This document shows positions 50,360 through 60,620 of a DNA stretch of 64,000 nt, in pieces. The notes under the pieces are model-generated. The model worked only from the letters and a program-made list of their open reading frames with translations. It was not told where the DNA came from and did not search any database. The number at the start of each line of letters is the position of its first letter. The stretch's first letter is position 1. The translations under genes were made by a program, and so were the position numbers. The DNA comes from Microbispora sp. H11081 (GTDB lineage: Bacteria; Actinomycetota; Actinomycetes; Streptosporangiales; Streptosporangiaceae), in NCBI RefSeq assembly GCF_012999535.1, contig NZ_JABBWV010000002.1:806001-870000 (forward strand). Direction: 5' to 3'.

Positions 50360-50508
50360 GATCCCGGTCTGCCGCCCGGCCGCCGAGTCCGCGTCCGCGC
50401 GGAGCCGGGGACCCACCTCTCCTGGGGTGAATCGGCATTCGTGCCGTAGGGCGACTTCCAGCCCGAACCCGTCAGCTAACCCGGTAGGCGGCATGGAAGC
50501 AAGGGAGT
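50360..50508 (+). promoter_or_regulatory. ydaO-type cyclic di-AMP riboswitch
   Basis: The leader carries the conserved blocks of the ydaO/yuaA aptamer in order: GCCGGGGACCCA near 50404, GGGGTGAATCGGC near 50424, GCCGTAGGGC near 50443, then GAACCCGTCAGCTAACCCGG then TAGGCGGCATGG from 50465. In actinomycetes this element controls secreted wall hydrolases, where c-di-AMP turns expression off. The AAGGGAG ribosome site at the 3' edge (50501-50507) lies 11 nt before the ATG, so ribosome-site masking is a possible mechanism, inferred from position. The outer boundaries are approximate. Confidence 0.88.
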
Positions 50509-50518
50509 TCGCCCCACC

Positions 50519-51199
50519 ATGCACGTCCTCAACACCTGTGTTCGCGCTGCTCTCGCAAGCGCGGCCCTCGCCTCAGCCGTGCTGGTCGCGGCGCCCGCCG
50601 CACACGCCGACCACCCGGAAGCGAGCACGGGCCCCGGGATCTCCAAGCCCCAGTCCATGGCCGCGATCGCCTCGACCCTGCCCAAGATCACCGCGACCGA
50701 CGTGCTGAGCCTGGCGAGGAGCCAGGTCGGGATCAGGGAGAACGCCAACGGTGGCGGCACCAAGTTCCAGGACTGGTACATCTCCACTCCCCGTGCCCGC
50801 GAGACCCTCGCGCGCGACGGCGGCACCATGAAGGGCTACCTCAACGCGCCCTGGTGTGACATGTTCGTCTCCTGGGTTGGGGATCAGCTGGGCATCGGGC
50901 CCGTCATGGGCGCCGACGCCTACACCGTCCAGCACGCCCAGTGGTTCGCCGACCACGGCCGCTGGGGCCGGACCCCCAAGCCGGGCGCGGTCGTGTTCTT
51001 CGACTGGGGCGGCAGCAAGTCGATCGGCGGCATCGACCACGTCGGATTCGTCGTCAGCGACAACGGCAACGGCACCATCCGGACCATCGAGGGCAACACC
51101 GGCAACGGCGCCGTCGAGATCCGCACCCGTCCCACCTGGCAGGTGGCCGGGTACGGCTACCCGATGTACCCGGGCGAGATGACCGCCGCCGGCGCCTGA
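50519..51199 (+). CDS. Secreted CHAP-domain peptidoglycan hydrolase
   Basis: A 226-residue exported amidase/endopeptidase. The signal peptide (RAALASAALASAVLVAAPAA) is cleaved near AHA-D at residue 30. A short linker precedes the CHAP domain, in which Cys113 (YLNAPWCDMFVSWVGDQLG) and His174 (GGIDHVGFVV) are the catalytic pair, followed by TIEGNTGNGAVEIRTRP. No wall-binding domain is present. A c-di-AMP riboswitch in the leader ties expression to wall and osmotic status. It probably trims peptidoglycan during growth or spore germination. A strong hairpin follows the stop. Confidence 0.92.
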   Translation: MHVLNTCVRAALASAALASAVLVAAPAAHADHPEASTGPGISKPQSMAAIASTLPKITATDVLSLARSQVGIRENANGGGTKFQDWYISTPRARETLARDGGTMKGYLNAPWCDMFVSWVGDQLGIGPVMGADAYTVQHAQWFADHGRWGRTPKPGAVVFFDWGGSKSIGGIDHVGFVVSDNGNGTIRTIEGNTGNGAVEIRTRPTWQVAGYGYPMYPGEMTAAGA

Positions 51200-51218
51200 C
51201 GGCCCGGCACCGATCTCC

Positions 51219-51248
51219 GAGGCGCGCCGGTGACCCCCGGCGCGCCTC
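51219..51248. terminator. Strong 12-bp hairpin after the CHAP gene
   Basis: GAGGCGCGCCGG (51219-51230) pairs perfectly with CCGGCGCGCCTC (51237-51248) around a 6-nt loop, 20 bp after the CHAP stop and 46 bp before the opposite-strand UvrA-like stop. It is likely a bidirectional terminator. Confidence 0.7.
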
Positions 51249-51293
51249 GCCATGTCTGCGGCCACCACCCGCGTCAAGGACGCGGGACCCGGG

Positions 51294-53684
<2,391 letters not shown>

Positions 53685-53801
53685 CGTGTCTCCCTATCGT
53701 GCAGGCAGGCGGCGTCGCCTGGCATGATCTCACCAGCCTCGCCCCGGTACGCCCGGTTCTTTGCGATCTCCACCCCTAATCGGCGTACGGCGGCCGGGGG
53801 T

Positions 53802-54227
53802 TCAGCGCGGCTCGTCGATGCGCCGCTCGTTGATGCGGAGCATGTTGCCGGCGGGATCGCGGAACGCGCAGTCGCGGACCCCGTACGGCTGCTCGACCGG
53901 CTCCTGCACGACCTCGGCGCCGCTGGCCCGCAACCGGTCGAAGACGCCGTCGAGGTCGTCGGTGGACAGAACGATCATGGCGTAGGTGCCCTTGGCCATC
54001 ATCTCGGCGATGGTGCGGCGCTCCGCGTCGGTGACGCCGGGGTCGGCGGCGGGCGGGTGCAGGACGATCGACGTGCCCGGCTGGCCGGGAGGGCCGACCG
54101 TGATCCACCGCATCCCGCCGTAACCGACGTCGCCCCGGACCTCGAAGCCGAGAGAGTCCCGGTAGAAGGCCAGGGCGGCCTCCGGGTCGTCGTGCGGGAG
54201 GAAGGCCGAGTGGATGGTGACGTCCAT
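53802..54227 (-). CDS. VOC family protein
   Basis: A 141-residue glyoxalase-fold protein. MDVTIHSAFLPHDDPEAALA opens the first module (FYRDSLGFEVRGDV), YAMIVLSTDDLDGVFDRLRA the second, and CAFRDPAGNMLRINE closes it. The terminal N/R/E pattern fits the dioxygenase or bleomycin-resistance-like group. ATG 54227 is preferred over the in-frame GTG three codons earlier. The AraC gene lies 10 bp upstream on the same strand, so regulator and target are an operon. Substrate unknown. Confidence 0.88.
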   Translation of the reverse strand: MDVTIHSAFLPHDDPEAALAFYRDSLGFEVRGDVGYGGMRWITVGPPGQPGTSIVLHPPAADPGVTDAERRTIAEMMAKGTYAMIVLSTDDLDGVFDRLRASGAEVVQEPVEQPYGVRDCAFRDPAGNMLRINERRIDEPR

Positions 54228-54237
54228 GGCGTTCACG

Positions 54238-54681
54238 CTAGCCGCGGCCGGCGAGGCGCGCTTCTCGATTCCTGACGGGCCTGGTGACGTGTTTCGTCAC
54301 GCACGAGGGCATGCCGGCCGTCGCGCTCCCGTCCTGTCGCCGGTAGGTGCTGGGCGGCACGCCGACCAACTCGGTGAAACGGGTGCTGAAGGTGCCCAGC
54401 GACGAGCAGCCGACCGCGAAACAGACCTCGGTGACGCTCAGGTCACCGCGGCGCAGCAACGCCATGGCCCGCTCGATCCGCCGGGTCATCAGATACCCGT
54501 ACGGCGACTCGCCGTAGGCGAGCCGGAACTGACGGCTGAGGTGCCCGGCGGACATGTTCACCCCGCGGGCGAGCGCCTCGACGTTCAGGGGCCGGTCGTA
54601 CTCCCGGTCGATCCGGTCACGGACGCGGCGCAGCAGCGCGAGATCGCGCAGGTGCTGCTCCGGGGCGGTTCTGCTGCTCAC
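54238..54681 (-). CDS. AraC-family regulator (stand-alone DNA-binding type)
   Basis: A 147-residue protein consisting of an AraC/XylS helix-turn-helix pair with little else. LNVEALARGVNMSAGHLSRQ then FRLAYGESPYGYLMTRRIER is the first, and LSVTEVCFAVGCSSLGTFST then RFTELVGVPPSTYRRQDGSA is the second. There is no N-terminal sensor domain. The C-terminal 25 residues are basic. It is upstream of and co-oriented with the VOC gene (10-bp gap), a frequent regulator-VOC operon in actinomycetes. ATG 54681 is used. Confidence 0.9.
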   Translation of the reverse strand: MSSRTAPEQHLRDLALLRRVRDRIDREYDRPLNVEALARGVNMSAGHLSRQFRLAYGESPYGYLMTRRIERAMALLRRGDLSVTEVCFAVGCSSLGTFSTRFTELVGVPPSTYRRQDGSATAGMPSCVTKHVTRPVRNREARLAGRG

Positions 54682-54831
54682 GCGAGAAGCCTACGTCGCG
54701 CCACTGACAATTCGTCGTGCCGGGCAGCCGACATCCATGGCCTGACCTGCGACGCGTCCCAATCACGGCGGAGAGCGCCCGCCGGGCCCGCTCGGAGCCG
54801 CGGTGGCGAGCGGCGGGAGCCGGGCCGCCGT

Positions 54832-55479
54832 TCAGCCCTCCGCGCTGCGGTATCCGTCCAGGAAGGCCCGTACGCCCGCGGCCACCATGTCCGTGATGTC
54901 CTCGCCGGTGAGCGGTCCCTCCGATGACCGCGTGGAGGTCTCGAACGTCGCCAGAGCGATGAAGTGCAACGCCGCGCGCTCGGGGTCGGCGATGCGGAGC
55001 AGGCCCTCGGAGGCCAGTTCCTCCAGGCGGCGGACGACCTCGCCCCGTACGCGCAGCGGTCCCGCCTCCTGCCACTCCTCCAGCAACTCGCGGGGGAAGT
55101 GCGGCCCTTCCGTGTTGATCATCTGCACGAGCGCGAAGTGTTCGGGGAAGTCGACGCGATGGGCGACCAGGGCACTGCCGACCGCGACGAGCCGCTCCTC
55201 CGGCCCGCTCGCCTCGCGCAGCCCGCGTTCGACGTACTCGGCGAAGGCGTCGGCGACCCGGGTCGCGCTCTCGGCGAGCACGACCGAGAACAATCGCTCC
55301 TTGCTGCCGAAATGCTTGTAGAGCGTGCGGGTCGAGACGCCCGCCTCACGGGCGATCGCGTCGGTGGTGGTGCGGGCGTACCCGTCGCGGCCGAAGACGG
55401 CGCGGGCGGCCCGGGTGATCGCCTCGTCCTTGGCCGGTCTTCCACGTCTCGGGCCCTCCGGCCGATCCGACCCGTCCAC
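54832..55479 (-). CDS. TetR/AcrR family regulator
   Basis: A 215-residue regulator. ARTTTDAIAREAGVSTRTLY then KHFGSKERLFSVVLAESATR is the helix-turn-helix, and the C-terminal domain (ALVQMINTEGPHFPRELLEE) matches the TetR_C_7/AefR-like group. It is divergent from the flavin reductase-MFS operon across a 67-bp gap holding CCGT-AC-ACGG (55511-55520), a short inverted repeat. It probably represses that operon in response to a redox-active or toxic compound. Confidence 0.9.
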   Translation of the reverse strand: MDGSDRPEGPRRGRPAKDEAITRAARAVFGRDGYARTTTDAIAREAGVSTRTLYKHFGSKERLFSVVLAESATRVADAFAEYVERGLREASGPEERLVAVGSALVAHRVDFPEHFALVQMINTEGPHFPRELLEEWQEAGPLRVRGEVVRRLEELASEGLLRIADPERAALHFIALATFETSTRSSEGPLTGEDITDMVAAGVRAFLDGYRSAEG

Positions 55480-55546
55480 ATGTCCTCCATCGGGGTTACG
55501 CTAATTTTTGCCGTACACGGTTTACTTTACCTCTGGAGGAAACGTC

Positions 55547-56125
55547 ATGCAGCCCGAACTCACTCTCGCCGTCATCGTGGGTAGCGTCCGGCCGGGGCGC
55601 CGGGGCGAGGCCGTCGCCCGCTGGGTGCAGGGGCGGGCCGTGCGCCGAGAGCGCCTCGTCGCCGAGCTCGTCGACATCGCCGACTACCACCTACCGGTGC
55701 TGGACGAGCCCTGGCCGGCCGCCCACGGACGCTACGACAGGCCCCACACAAAGGCATGGGCGGACGCGATCGCGCGCTTCGACGCCTACGTCTTCGTGAC
55801 TCCCGAGTACAACCGGTCGATCCCCGGCCCGCTGAAGAACGCGATCGACTACCTCTACCGGGAGTGGCACAACAAGGCCGCGGGTTTCGTCAGCTATGGC
55901 ATCGACGCGGGCGGGGCCCGCGCGGTCGAGCACCTGCGCGTGGTCATGGGCGAGCTGCAGGTCGCCGACGTCCGGGCGCAGGTGGCGCTGTCGCTGTCGG
56001 CGGACTTCGACGGCGAGGACTTCACCCCCGGACCCGCGCGCGATCGGGAGCTGGACGTCCTGCTCGACCAGCTCACCGCCTGGGGCGCCGCCCTGCGGAC
56101 CGTCCGGCGTCCGGCGGCCGCGTGA
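55547..56125 (+). CDS. NADPH-dependent FMN reductase family protein
   Basis: A 192-residue flavodoxin-like oxidoreductase (YhdA/ChrR/azoreductase branch). The phosphate loop for FMN is IVGSVRPGRRGEAVARW and the isoalloxazine loop is VTPEYNRSIPGPLKNAIDYL. A third block is VSYGIDAGGARAVEHLRVVM. ATG 55547 has GGAGG 7 nt upstream. It may reduce quinones, chromate or azo compounds as a defence enzyme. The MFS gene begins within its stop codon (TGATG), forming a two-gene operon under the divergent TetR. Confidence 0.92.
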   Translation: MQPELTLAVIVGSVRPGRRGEAVARWVQGRAVRRERLVAELVDIADYHLPVLDEPWPAAHGRYDRPHTKAWADAIARFDAYVFVTPEYNRSIPGPLKNAIDYLYREWHNKAAGFVSYGIDAGGARAVEHLRVVMGELQVADVRAQVALSLSADFDGEDFTPGPARDRELDVLLDQLTAWGAALRTVRRPAAA

Positions 56126-57555
56126 TGACCGCGCCCACGGCCCCCGGAACGAGGGACGCGCCCATCTCCTGGCCCGTCTGGCGGCTCGCCCTGGTGATCG
56201 CGTTCGGCGCGTTCATGAGCCAGCTCGACACCTCGGTCGTCAACGTCGGCCTCGACACGATCGCGACGGATCTGCGTGCCGGCCTGGACGACGCCCAATG
56301 GGTGGCGAACGCGTACCTGATCGCCCTGGGCCTGTCGCTGCCCGCGTGCGGCTGGCTCGTGCGGCGGTACGGCGCCGGGCCGGTCTGGCTCGCCTCGCTC
56401 GCCGGCTTCACCCTCACCTCCGGGCTGTGCGCCCTCGCGGGCGACATCGGGTGGCTGGTCGCGTTCCGCGTCACACAGGGGCTCACCGCCGGCCTGCTCC
56501 TGCCCGCCGGGCAGACCGTGCTCGGCCAGGCGGTCGGCGCCCATCGCCTCGGCCGCGTGATGGCGACCCTCGGCATCGCGGTCACGCTCGCACCCGCGCT
56601 CGGCCCGGCCCTCGGCGGCGTCCTCCTGCACCTCGGCCCCTGGCCGTGGCTGTTCCTGGTCAACCTCCCCCTCGGCGCGCTCGCCCTGTATCTCGGCGTG
56701 CGTCACGTGCCGCGCGATCGGCCGGCCGTGCGCCCGGCGAGTCTCGACTGGCCGGGGCTGCTGCTCGTCGCCGCCGGCGTCCCGCTCCTGATCTACGGCC
56801 TGAGCGCGTGGGGCGCGCGCGGCGTCTTCTCGGGGGGATCCGGCGGTGGCTTCGGCGGCACGCTCGGGCCGGTCGCCGCCGGAGCCCTCGCACTCGCCGC
56901 GTTCGCCCGGCACACGCGCCGCACCACCCACCCGGTGCTCGACCTCCGCCTGTTCGCCAACCCGGCGTACGCCGCCGCCACGGCGACCGCCGCGCTGACC
57001 GGGGCCGCGATGTTCGGCGCCACGCTGCTGTTCCCGCTGTATTTCCAGCTCGGCCGGGGCGCCGGGGTGACCGGGACCGGGCTGGCGCTGATTCCGCTCG
57101 GCCTCGGCACCGCCCTGCTCCTGCCGGTCAGCGGCCGGCTCGTGGACCGGTTCGGCGGCGGCATCGTCAGCGTGTACGGCGGCCTCGCCGCCGTGGCCAC
57201 CACCGTGCCGTTCGCGCTGCTCCGCATGGACATGAACCCGGCCGTGGTGGAGGGCCTGCTGCTGCTGCGCGGCATGGCCCTCGCCCTCGCCGTGACCCCG
57301 GCCGGCATCGCGGCCTATCAGGCGGTCGCCCCCGAGCAGCTCGCGGACGCCACCACGCAGGTCAACATCCTGCAACGGCTGGGCGGCGCGCTCGGCGGGA
57401 CCGTTTTCGCCGTGGTGCTCACCGCCCGGCTGCCCCTCGGCGTGGAGGGCGCTTTCCACGCCGCCTTTTGGTGGCTCACCGCCGCCTCCGTGCTCGGCCT
57501 CGCAGGGGCGGTGTGGCTCACCGCGGCGCAGCGCCGTGCCCGGTCAGAGACTTAG
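56125..57555 (+). CDS. MFS transporter, DHA2 family
   Basis: A 476-residue multidrug-type exporter with about 14 helices. The helix 1 motif is FGAFMSQLDTSVVNVGLDTI, motif A is VRRYGAGPVWLASLAGF, helix 4 is RVTQGLTAGLLLPAGQTVLG, and motif C is APALGPALGGVLLHLGPWPW. It is translationally coupled to the flavin reductase by TGATG. Its 3' end overlaps the convergent VOC gene by 12 bp. The arrangement suggests export of a compound modified, or tolerated, with the help of the reductase. Substrate unknown. Confidence 0.9.
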   Translation: MTAPTAPGTRDAPISWPVWRLALVIAFGAFMSQLDTSVVNVGLDTIATDLRAGLDDAQWVANAYLIALGLSLPACGWLVRRYGAGPVWLASLAGFTLTSGLCALAGDIGWLVAFRVTQGLTAGLLLPAGQTVLGQAVGAHRLGRVMATLGIAVTLAPALGPALGGVLLHLGPWPWLFLVNLPLGALALYLGVRHVPRDRPAVRPASLDWPGLLLVAAGVPLLIYGLSAWGARGVFSGGSGGGFGGTLGPVAAGALALAAFARHTRRTTHPVLDLRLFANPAYAAATATAALTGAAMFGATLLFPLYFQLGRGAGVTGTGLALIPLGLGTALLLPVSGRLVDRFGGGIVSVYGGLAAVATTVPFALLRMDMNPAVVEGLLLLRGMALALAVTPAGIAAYQAVAPEQLADATTQVNILQRLGGALGGTVFAVVLTARLPLGVEGAFHAAFWWLTAASVLGLAGAVWLTAAQRRARSET

Positions 57556-58263
57556 CACGGCCTCGAGGTCGTCGATGGCCGCCAGGGGCTGGGCGAGTTG
57601 CTCGCGTTCTGCCTCGGTCAGGGTGAGGGCGCGCGCCCGGGCCAGGGCGTGCCCGGCGGCGGCGTGGTCCTTGGCGCGGACGGCGAGCTCGGCCCGGTAG
57701 ACCAGCGCCTCCAGCAGCTCGGCCGCCGACGCGGTGTCCTTGTCCCGCTCCAGGGCGCCGTCCAGGATCTCGGCCGCCCGCTCGTGGTCGCCGTTGGAGT
57801 CGCCCATCACAACCGCCCGGTTCAGCGAGGTGGTCAGCCTGCTCGTGGCCTCCTCCTTCTCTGGCTGGGGGCGGTCGGCCATGAAGCGGATCCAGTTGCC
57901 GCCGGGGTCGATGACGGCGAAGCCGGAGTGGTTGCCGTCGTTCTTCCGCCTGCGCGGCCGGGTCATCCGGGGGATGCCGGAGACCAGGAGCTTGCCGTGC
58001 GCCGCGCGCATGCCCGCGGCGAACGCCTCGAACAGCTCTCCGGTGTCCGGCACGACGATCACGCAGGTCCCGTAGGATTCTTCGGGCTTGAACGCCTCCG
58101 GCATGCCGAAGAAGCCCAGCTGGAGATCCTCGCGCTTGAGCAACACGTACGGGTTCGGCCGGACCTGGTAGTAGATCTGGTGGAAACCGAGCATCGTGTA
58201 GAAGTCGGCGATCTCGTCGATGGAGCGGCAGGGAAGCAGCGGTATGGCGATCTCGTTGGCCAT
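57544..58263 (-). CDS. VOC protein fused to a helical (TPR-like) domain
   Basis: A 239-residue protein. Residues 1-125 form one VOC domain: IPLLPCRSIDEIADFYTMLG, then YGTCVIVVPDTGELFEAFAA, with SGFAVIDPGGNWIRFM at the end, as in bleomycin-resistance-like proteins. Residues 135-239 are all-helical, with alanine-rich repeats (AAEILDGALERDKDTASAAE, LEALVYRAELAVRAKDHAAA, GHALARARALTLTEAEREQL) that resemble TPR helices. The fusion is not the usual VOC design. The PadR regulator is immediately upstream (11-bp gap), so the two form an operon under the palindrome at 58858. Confidence 0.85.
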   Translation of the reverse strand: MANEIAIPLLPCRSIDEIADFYTMLGFHQIYYQVRPNPYVLLKREDLQLGFFGMPEAFKPEESYGTCVIVVPDTGELFEAFAAGMRAAHGKLLVSGIPRMTRPRRRKNDGNHSGFAVIDPGGNWIRFMADRPQPEKEEATSRLTTSLNRAVVMGDSNGDHERAAEILDGALERDKDTASAAELLEALVYRAELAVRAKDHAAAGHALARARALTLTEAEREQLAQPLAAIDDLEAVLSL

Positions 58264-58273
58264 CGGAGGACTC

Positions 58274-58834
58274 CTATTCGCCGGCCAAGGTGAACGCGCC
58301 CTCCTCCAGGCGGCGGATCATTCGGTCGGTCCACTGGGCGCCGGCGTCGGCGGTGCTCAGCCACAGGGACAGCACCTCGCCGACCGGGCCCCAGGTCTCC
58401 AGATCCGTGCCCTCGGGCAGGTGCGCGGTGATGCTCGCGCGCCACTCGCGCATGGCGCGGGCCCGCTGGCGCAGCAACTCCAGGGCCCGCTCCCGGGGAA
58501 GGTCCTCGATGAGGCCGACAGCGGCGCCCAGCACGTCCAGGCTCGGCTCGCGGTCGGCCAGCGCCTGGCCCAGCAGGGCGAGGTACTCTCGCTCGCCCTG
58601 CTCGGTCAGCTCGTACTCGATCCGCGGCGGCCCCCCGGCCTCGGAGGCGACCGTCTCGTGCGTCACCAGCAGGCCCTGGCCGGCCATGCTCTTGAGCGCG
58701 TGATAGACCGAGCCCGAGGTGGCGGTCGACCACTCGTGCGCGCCCCACGACTCCAGATCCGCGCGGACCTGGTAGCCGTGGGCGCGCCCACGCCTGCGCA
58801 GCGCGCCCAGGACCAGCAGCCGTACCGGCTTCAT
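58274..58834 (-). CDS. PadR-family regulator
   Basis: A 186-residue PadR regulator. The winged helix has GRAHGYQVRADLESWGAHEW and STATSGSVYHALKSMAGQGL then LVTHE, followed by RIEYELTEQGEREYLALLG, and a C-terminal Vir_act_alpha-like helical domain (AVGLIEDLPRERALELLRQR). GGGAGG precedes ATG 58834. A perfect 20-bp palindrome lies 23 bp upstream, so autorepression is expected. It is the first gene of the operon with the VOC-helical fusion, which may bind the same inducer. AcrR-like detoxification is inferred. Confidence 0.92.
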   Translation of the reverse strand: MKPVRLLVLGALRRRGRAHGYQVRADLESWGAHEWSTATSGSVYHALKSMAGQGLLVTHETVASEAGGPPRIEYELTEQGEREYLALLGQALADREPSLDVLGAAVGLIEDLPRERALELLRQRARAMREWRASITAHLPEGTDLETWGPVGEVLSLWLSTADAGAQWTDRMIRRLEEGAFTLAGE

Positions 58835-58857
58835 CGAACCGAACCCTCCCGAACTTC

Positions 58858-58877
58858 ACTAGCCAAATTTGGCTAGT
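58858..58877. promoter_or_regulatory. Perfect 20-bp palindrome, PadR operator candidate
   Basis: ACTAGCCAAATTTGGCTAGT reads the same on both strands (58858-58877). It lies 23 bp before the PadR start codon. AT-centred palindromes of this size are typical PadR sites. Confidence 0.8.
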
Positions 58878-59108
58878 TGCTACCGGGGAACTTACCGCAC
58901 CAACGTGGAGGAAATCGGCGTAGCGGCCGCCGCGGCGTACGAGCTCCTCATGATCGCCCTCCTCGACGACCCGGCCAGCGGCCAGGACTGCTCGGTGGCC
59001 GCCGTCGATCCGAACCGCCCCCTGGTGCGTTGACCTGACTTCAGCTTCGAGTGGGTGGGTTGGGCGGTCAGCTTGAGGAGTTTCTGTCGTGATGCTCCCC
59101 GTCGGGCG
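58878..59108. other. Intergenic segment without a convincing gene
   Basis: A 231-bp stretch between the PadR operator and the membrane glycosyltransferase. It holds only a 42-codon frame (58905-59033) with no ribosome site or recognised family. The part after 59034 has slightly lower GC than its surroundings. It may be the scar of a lost gene or element, but no terminal repeats or transposase pieces could be identified. Confidence 0.4.
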
Positions 59109-60551
59109 TTATCGTCCAGATTCCTTACGACGGGGATGCTCTCCCGCTTGGAAAGCGAGGGCGGCGGCCAGGCAGGCGACGGGTATGACGGGCAGCACGT
59201 ACCGGTGGTCGAAGTCCAGGACCGCGACCGGGCCGATCAGCAGGCCCATTGCCACGGCCCACGGCAGCAGCGCCACGCGGGGCCGCCGGACCGCGGCGAC
59301 CATGCCCACCAGGAGGATCAGGCCCAGGAATGGGCCGCGCAGGTAGGCGGCGTATTGGTAGGCGATGAGGAAATCCGCGTACGGCGACACCGACGACAGG
59401 CCGCGGATGTCCGGGTCGTACTCCCGTTTGACCTTGTCGATCAGCGGCTGGTTGGGCAGCTCCCAGTGCTCGCTCCTGAAGCCGAACGCCGGGGTGGTGC
59501 GGTCGGGGTGCGGGATCGGCGTCCAGGAGAAGGCGATGGCGGTGTCGCGTGCGACGTCGCCCAGGTAGTCCAGCGGCTGGGCGAAGATCGCGTCGATCGC
59601 GAATGAGCGGGCCAGGTCGTTATGCTCGAAGCGGTCGCCGGGCAGCCGGTTGAGTGAGGCTCCGGGGGCCCACACGTACTCGGAGGCCGCATCCACCTTC
59701 GTCCCGTTGGGGCACAGGCGCGCCAGATCGGGCGGCGGCTGGATGCGGGCGCAGTCGGCGAACGTCATCGTGCGCGCCCACAGGGCGACCCCGTCGGCGC
59801 CGCTGATGGCGAACCGGCCGTGGTGCTGGGCGTACCAGGCGGCGTACCCGGCCAGGGGCAGCGCGCCGGCCAGGACCAGCGCGGCCAGCGGCCGCCACCC
59901 CACACGTTGCCCGGCGAGCACGAGCACGACGAGCAGGAGCAGTGGCAGCGCGATCGTCCTGGTCAGCGCGGCCGCGGCGAACAGCAGGCCCGCTCCGGCG
60001 GCGGCGCGCACGGTCAACCGTGGCGACCACATCAGCACGGCCAGCCCGGCCACGACAAGGAAGATGAACTGCGTGTCGGACAGGACGGCATGCTCCAGCC
60101 GCAGGAAGGAGGCGTCGAACAACAGCGGCACCGTCGCCGACGCCGCCGCCCAGCCGGGCACCGACCTGCGGCGCAGCACCGCGTAGAGCAGCATGCCGGT
60201 GCTCAGGCCGATGAGGTGCTGGACAGCCGCGACCAGTTCCACGCTGTGGAACGGCAGCAGCGCCCGCAGCAGCAGCGGGTAGCCGATCGGGTGGAAGGTC
60301 GCCGACGGGGCCAGGTGCACGGCGGTGTCGAGATAGGTGAAGGAGTCGTACCAGTAGAGCGTGACGGGGCGGTAGCCGAGCATCGTCACCACCCGCAACA
60401 CGGCAGCCAGCAGTAGCAACGTGGCGAAGACGCGGTGGTCGGCGAGGGCGGCTGGGCGGCGCTGCGAGGGCAGCGCCACGCGGGTGTCGGTGAGCACACG
60501 AAATCCGATCGCGGGGGCATGACAGGGGTCCGCGCATGCCGAGGACAACAC
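59109..60551 (-). CDS. GT-C-like membrane glycosyltransferase
   Basis: A 480-residue integral membrane protein with about 10 helices. The first external loop has YWYDSFTYLDTAVHLAPSAT with an acidic residue placed as in GT-C (GT39/GT83) polyprenyl-phosphate-sugar transferases. HPIGYPLLLRALLPFHSVEL follows. The large extracytoplasmic C-terminal part (ISGADGVALWARTMTFADCA then RIQPPP) precedes three more helices. It probably transfers sugar to a wall polymer or protein on the outer face. The GTG at 60551 is used; GTG 60497 is an alternative that starts closer to the first helix. Confidence 0.7.
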   Translation of the reverse strand: MLSSACADPCHAPAIGFRVLTDTRVALPSQRRPAALADHRVFATLLLLAAVLRVVTMLGYRPVTLYWYDSFTYLDTAVHLAPSATFHPIGYPLLLRALLPFHSVELVAAVQHLIGLSTGMLLYAVLRRRSVPGWAAASATVPLLFDASFLRLEHAVLSDTQFIFLVVAGLAVLMWSPRLTVRAAAGAGLLFAAAALTRTIALPLLLLVVLVLAGQRVGWRPLAALVLAGALPLAGYAAWYAQHHGRFAISGADGVALWARTMTFADCARIQPPPDLARLCPNGTKVDAASEYVWAPGASLNRLPGDRFEHNDLARSFAIDAIFAQPLDYLGDVARDTAIAFSWTPIPHPDRTTPAFGFRSEHWELPNQPLIDKVKREYDPDIRGLSSVSPYADFLIAYQYAAYLRGPFLGLILLVGMVAAVRRPRVALLPWAVAMGLLIGPVAVLDFDHRYVLPVIPVACLAAALAFQAGEHPRRKESGR

Positions 60552-60620
60552 ATGGCGGTGATGGGGGCGCGCGCTCAGCCGCGCGCGCTCCGGGTGGAAG
60601 GTCTCAGCGCCGGGCCGTGG

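Noticed and set aside
58905-59033. 42-codon frame from GTG
   Set aside because: No ribosome site, no family and no conserved feature; length expected by chance in this GC content.
59034-59108. Possible insertion-sequence end
   Set aside because: The composition shift is small, and no terminal inverted repeat, target duplication or transposase fragment was found.
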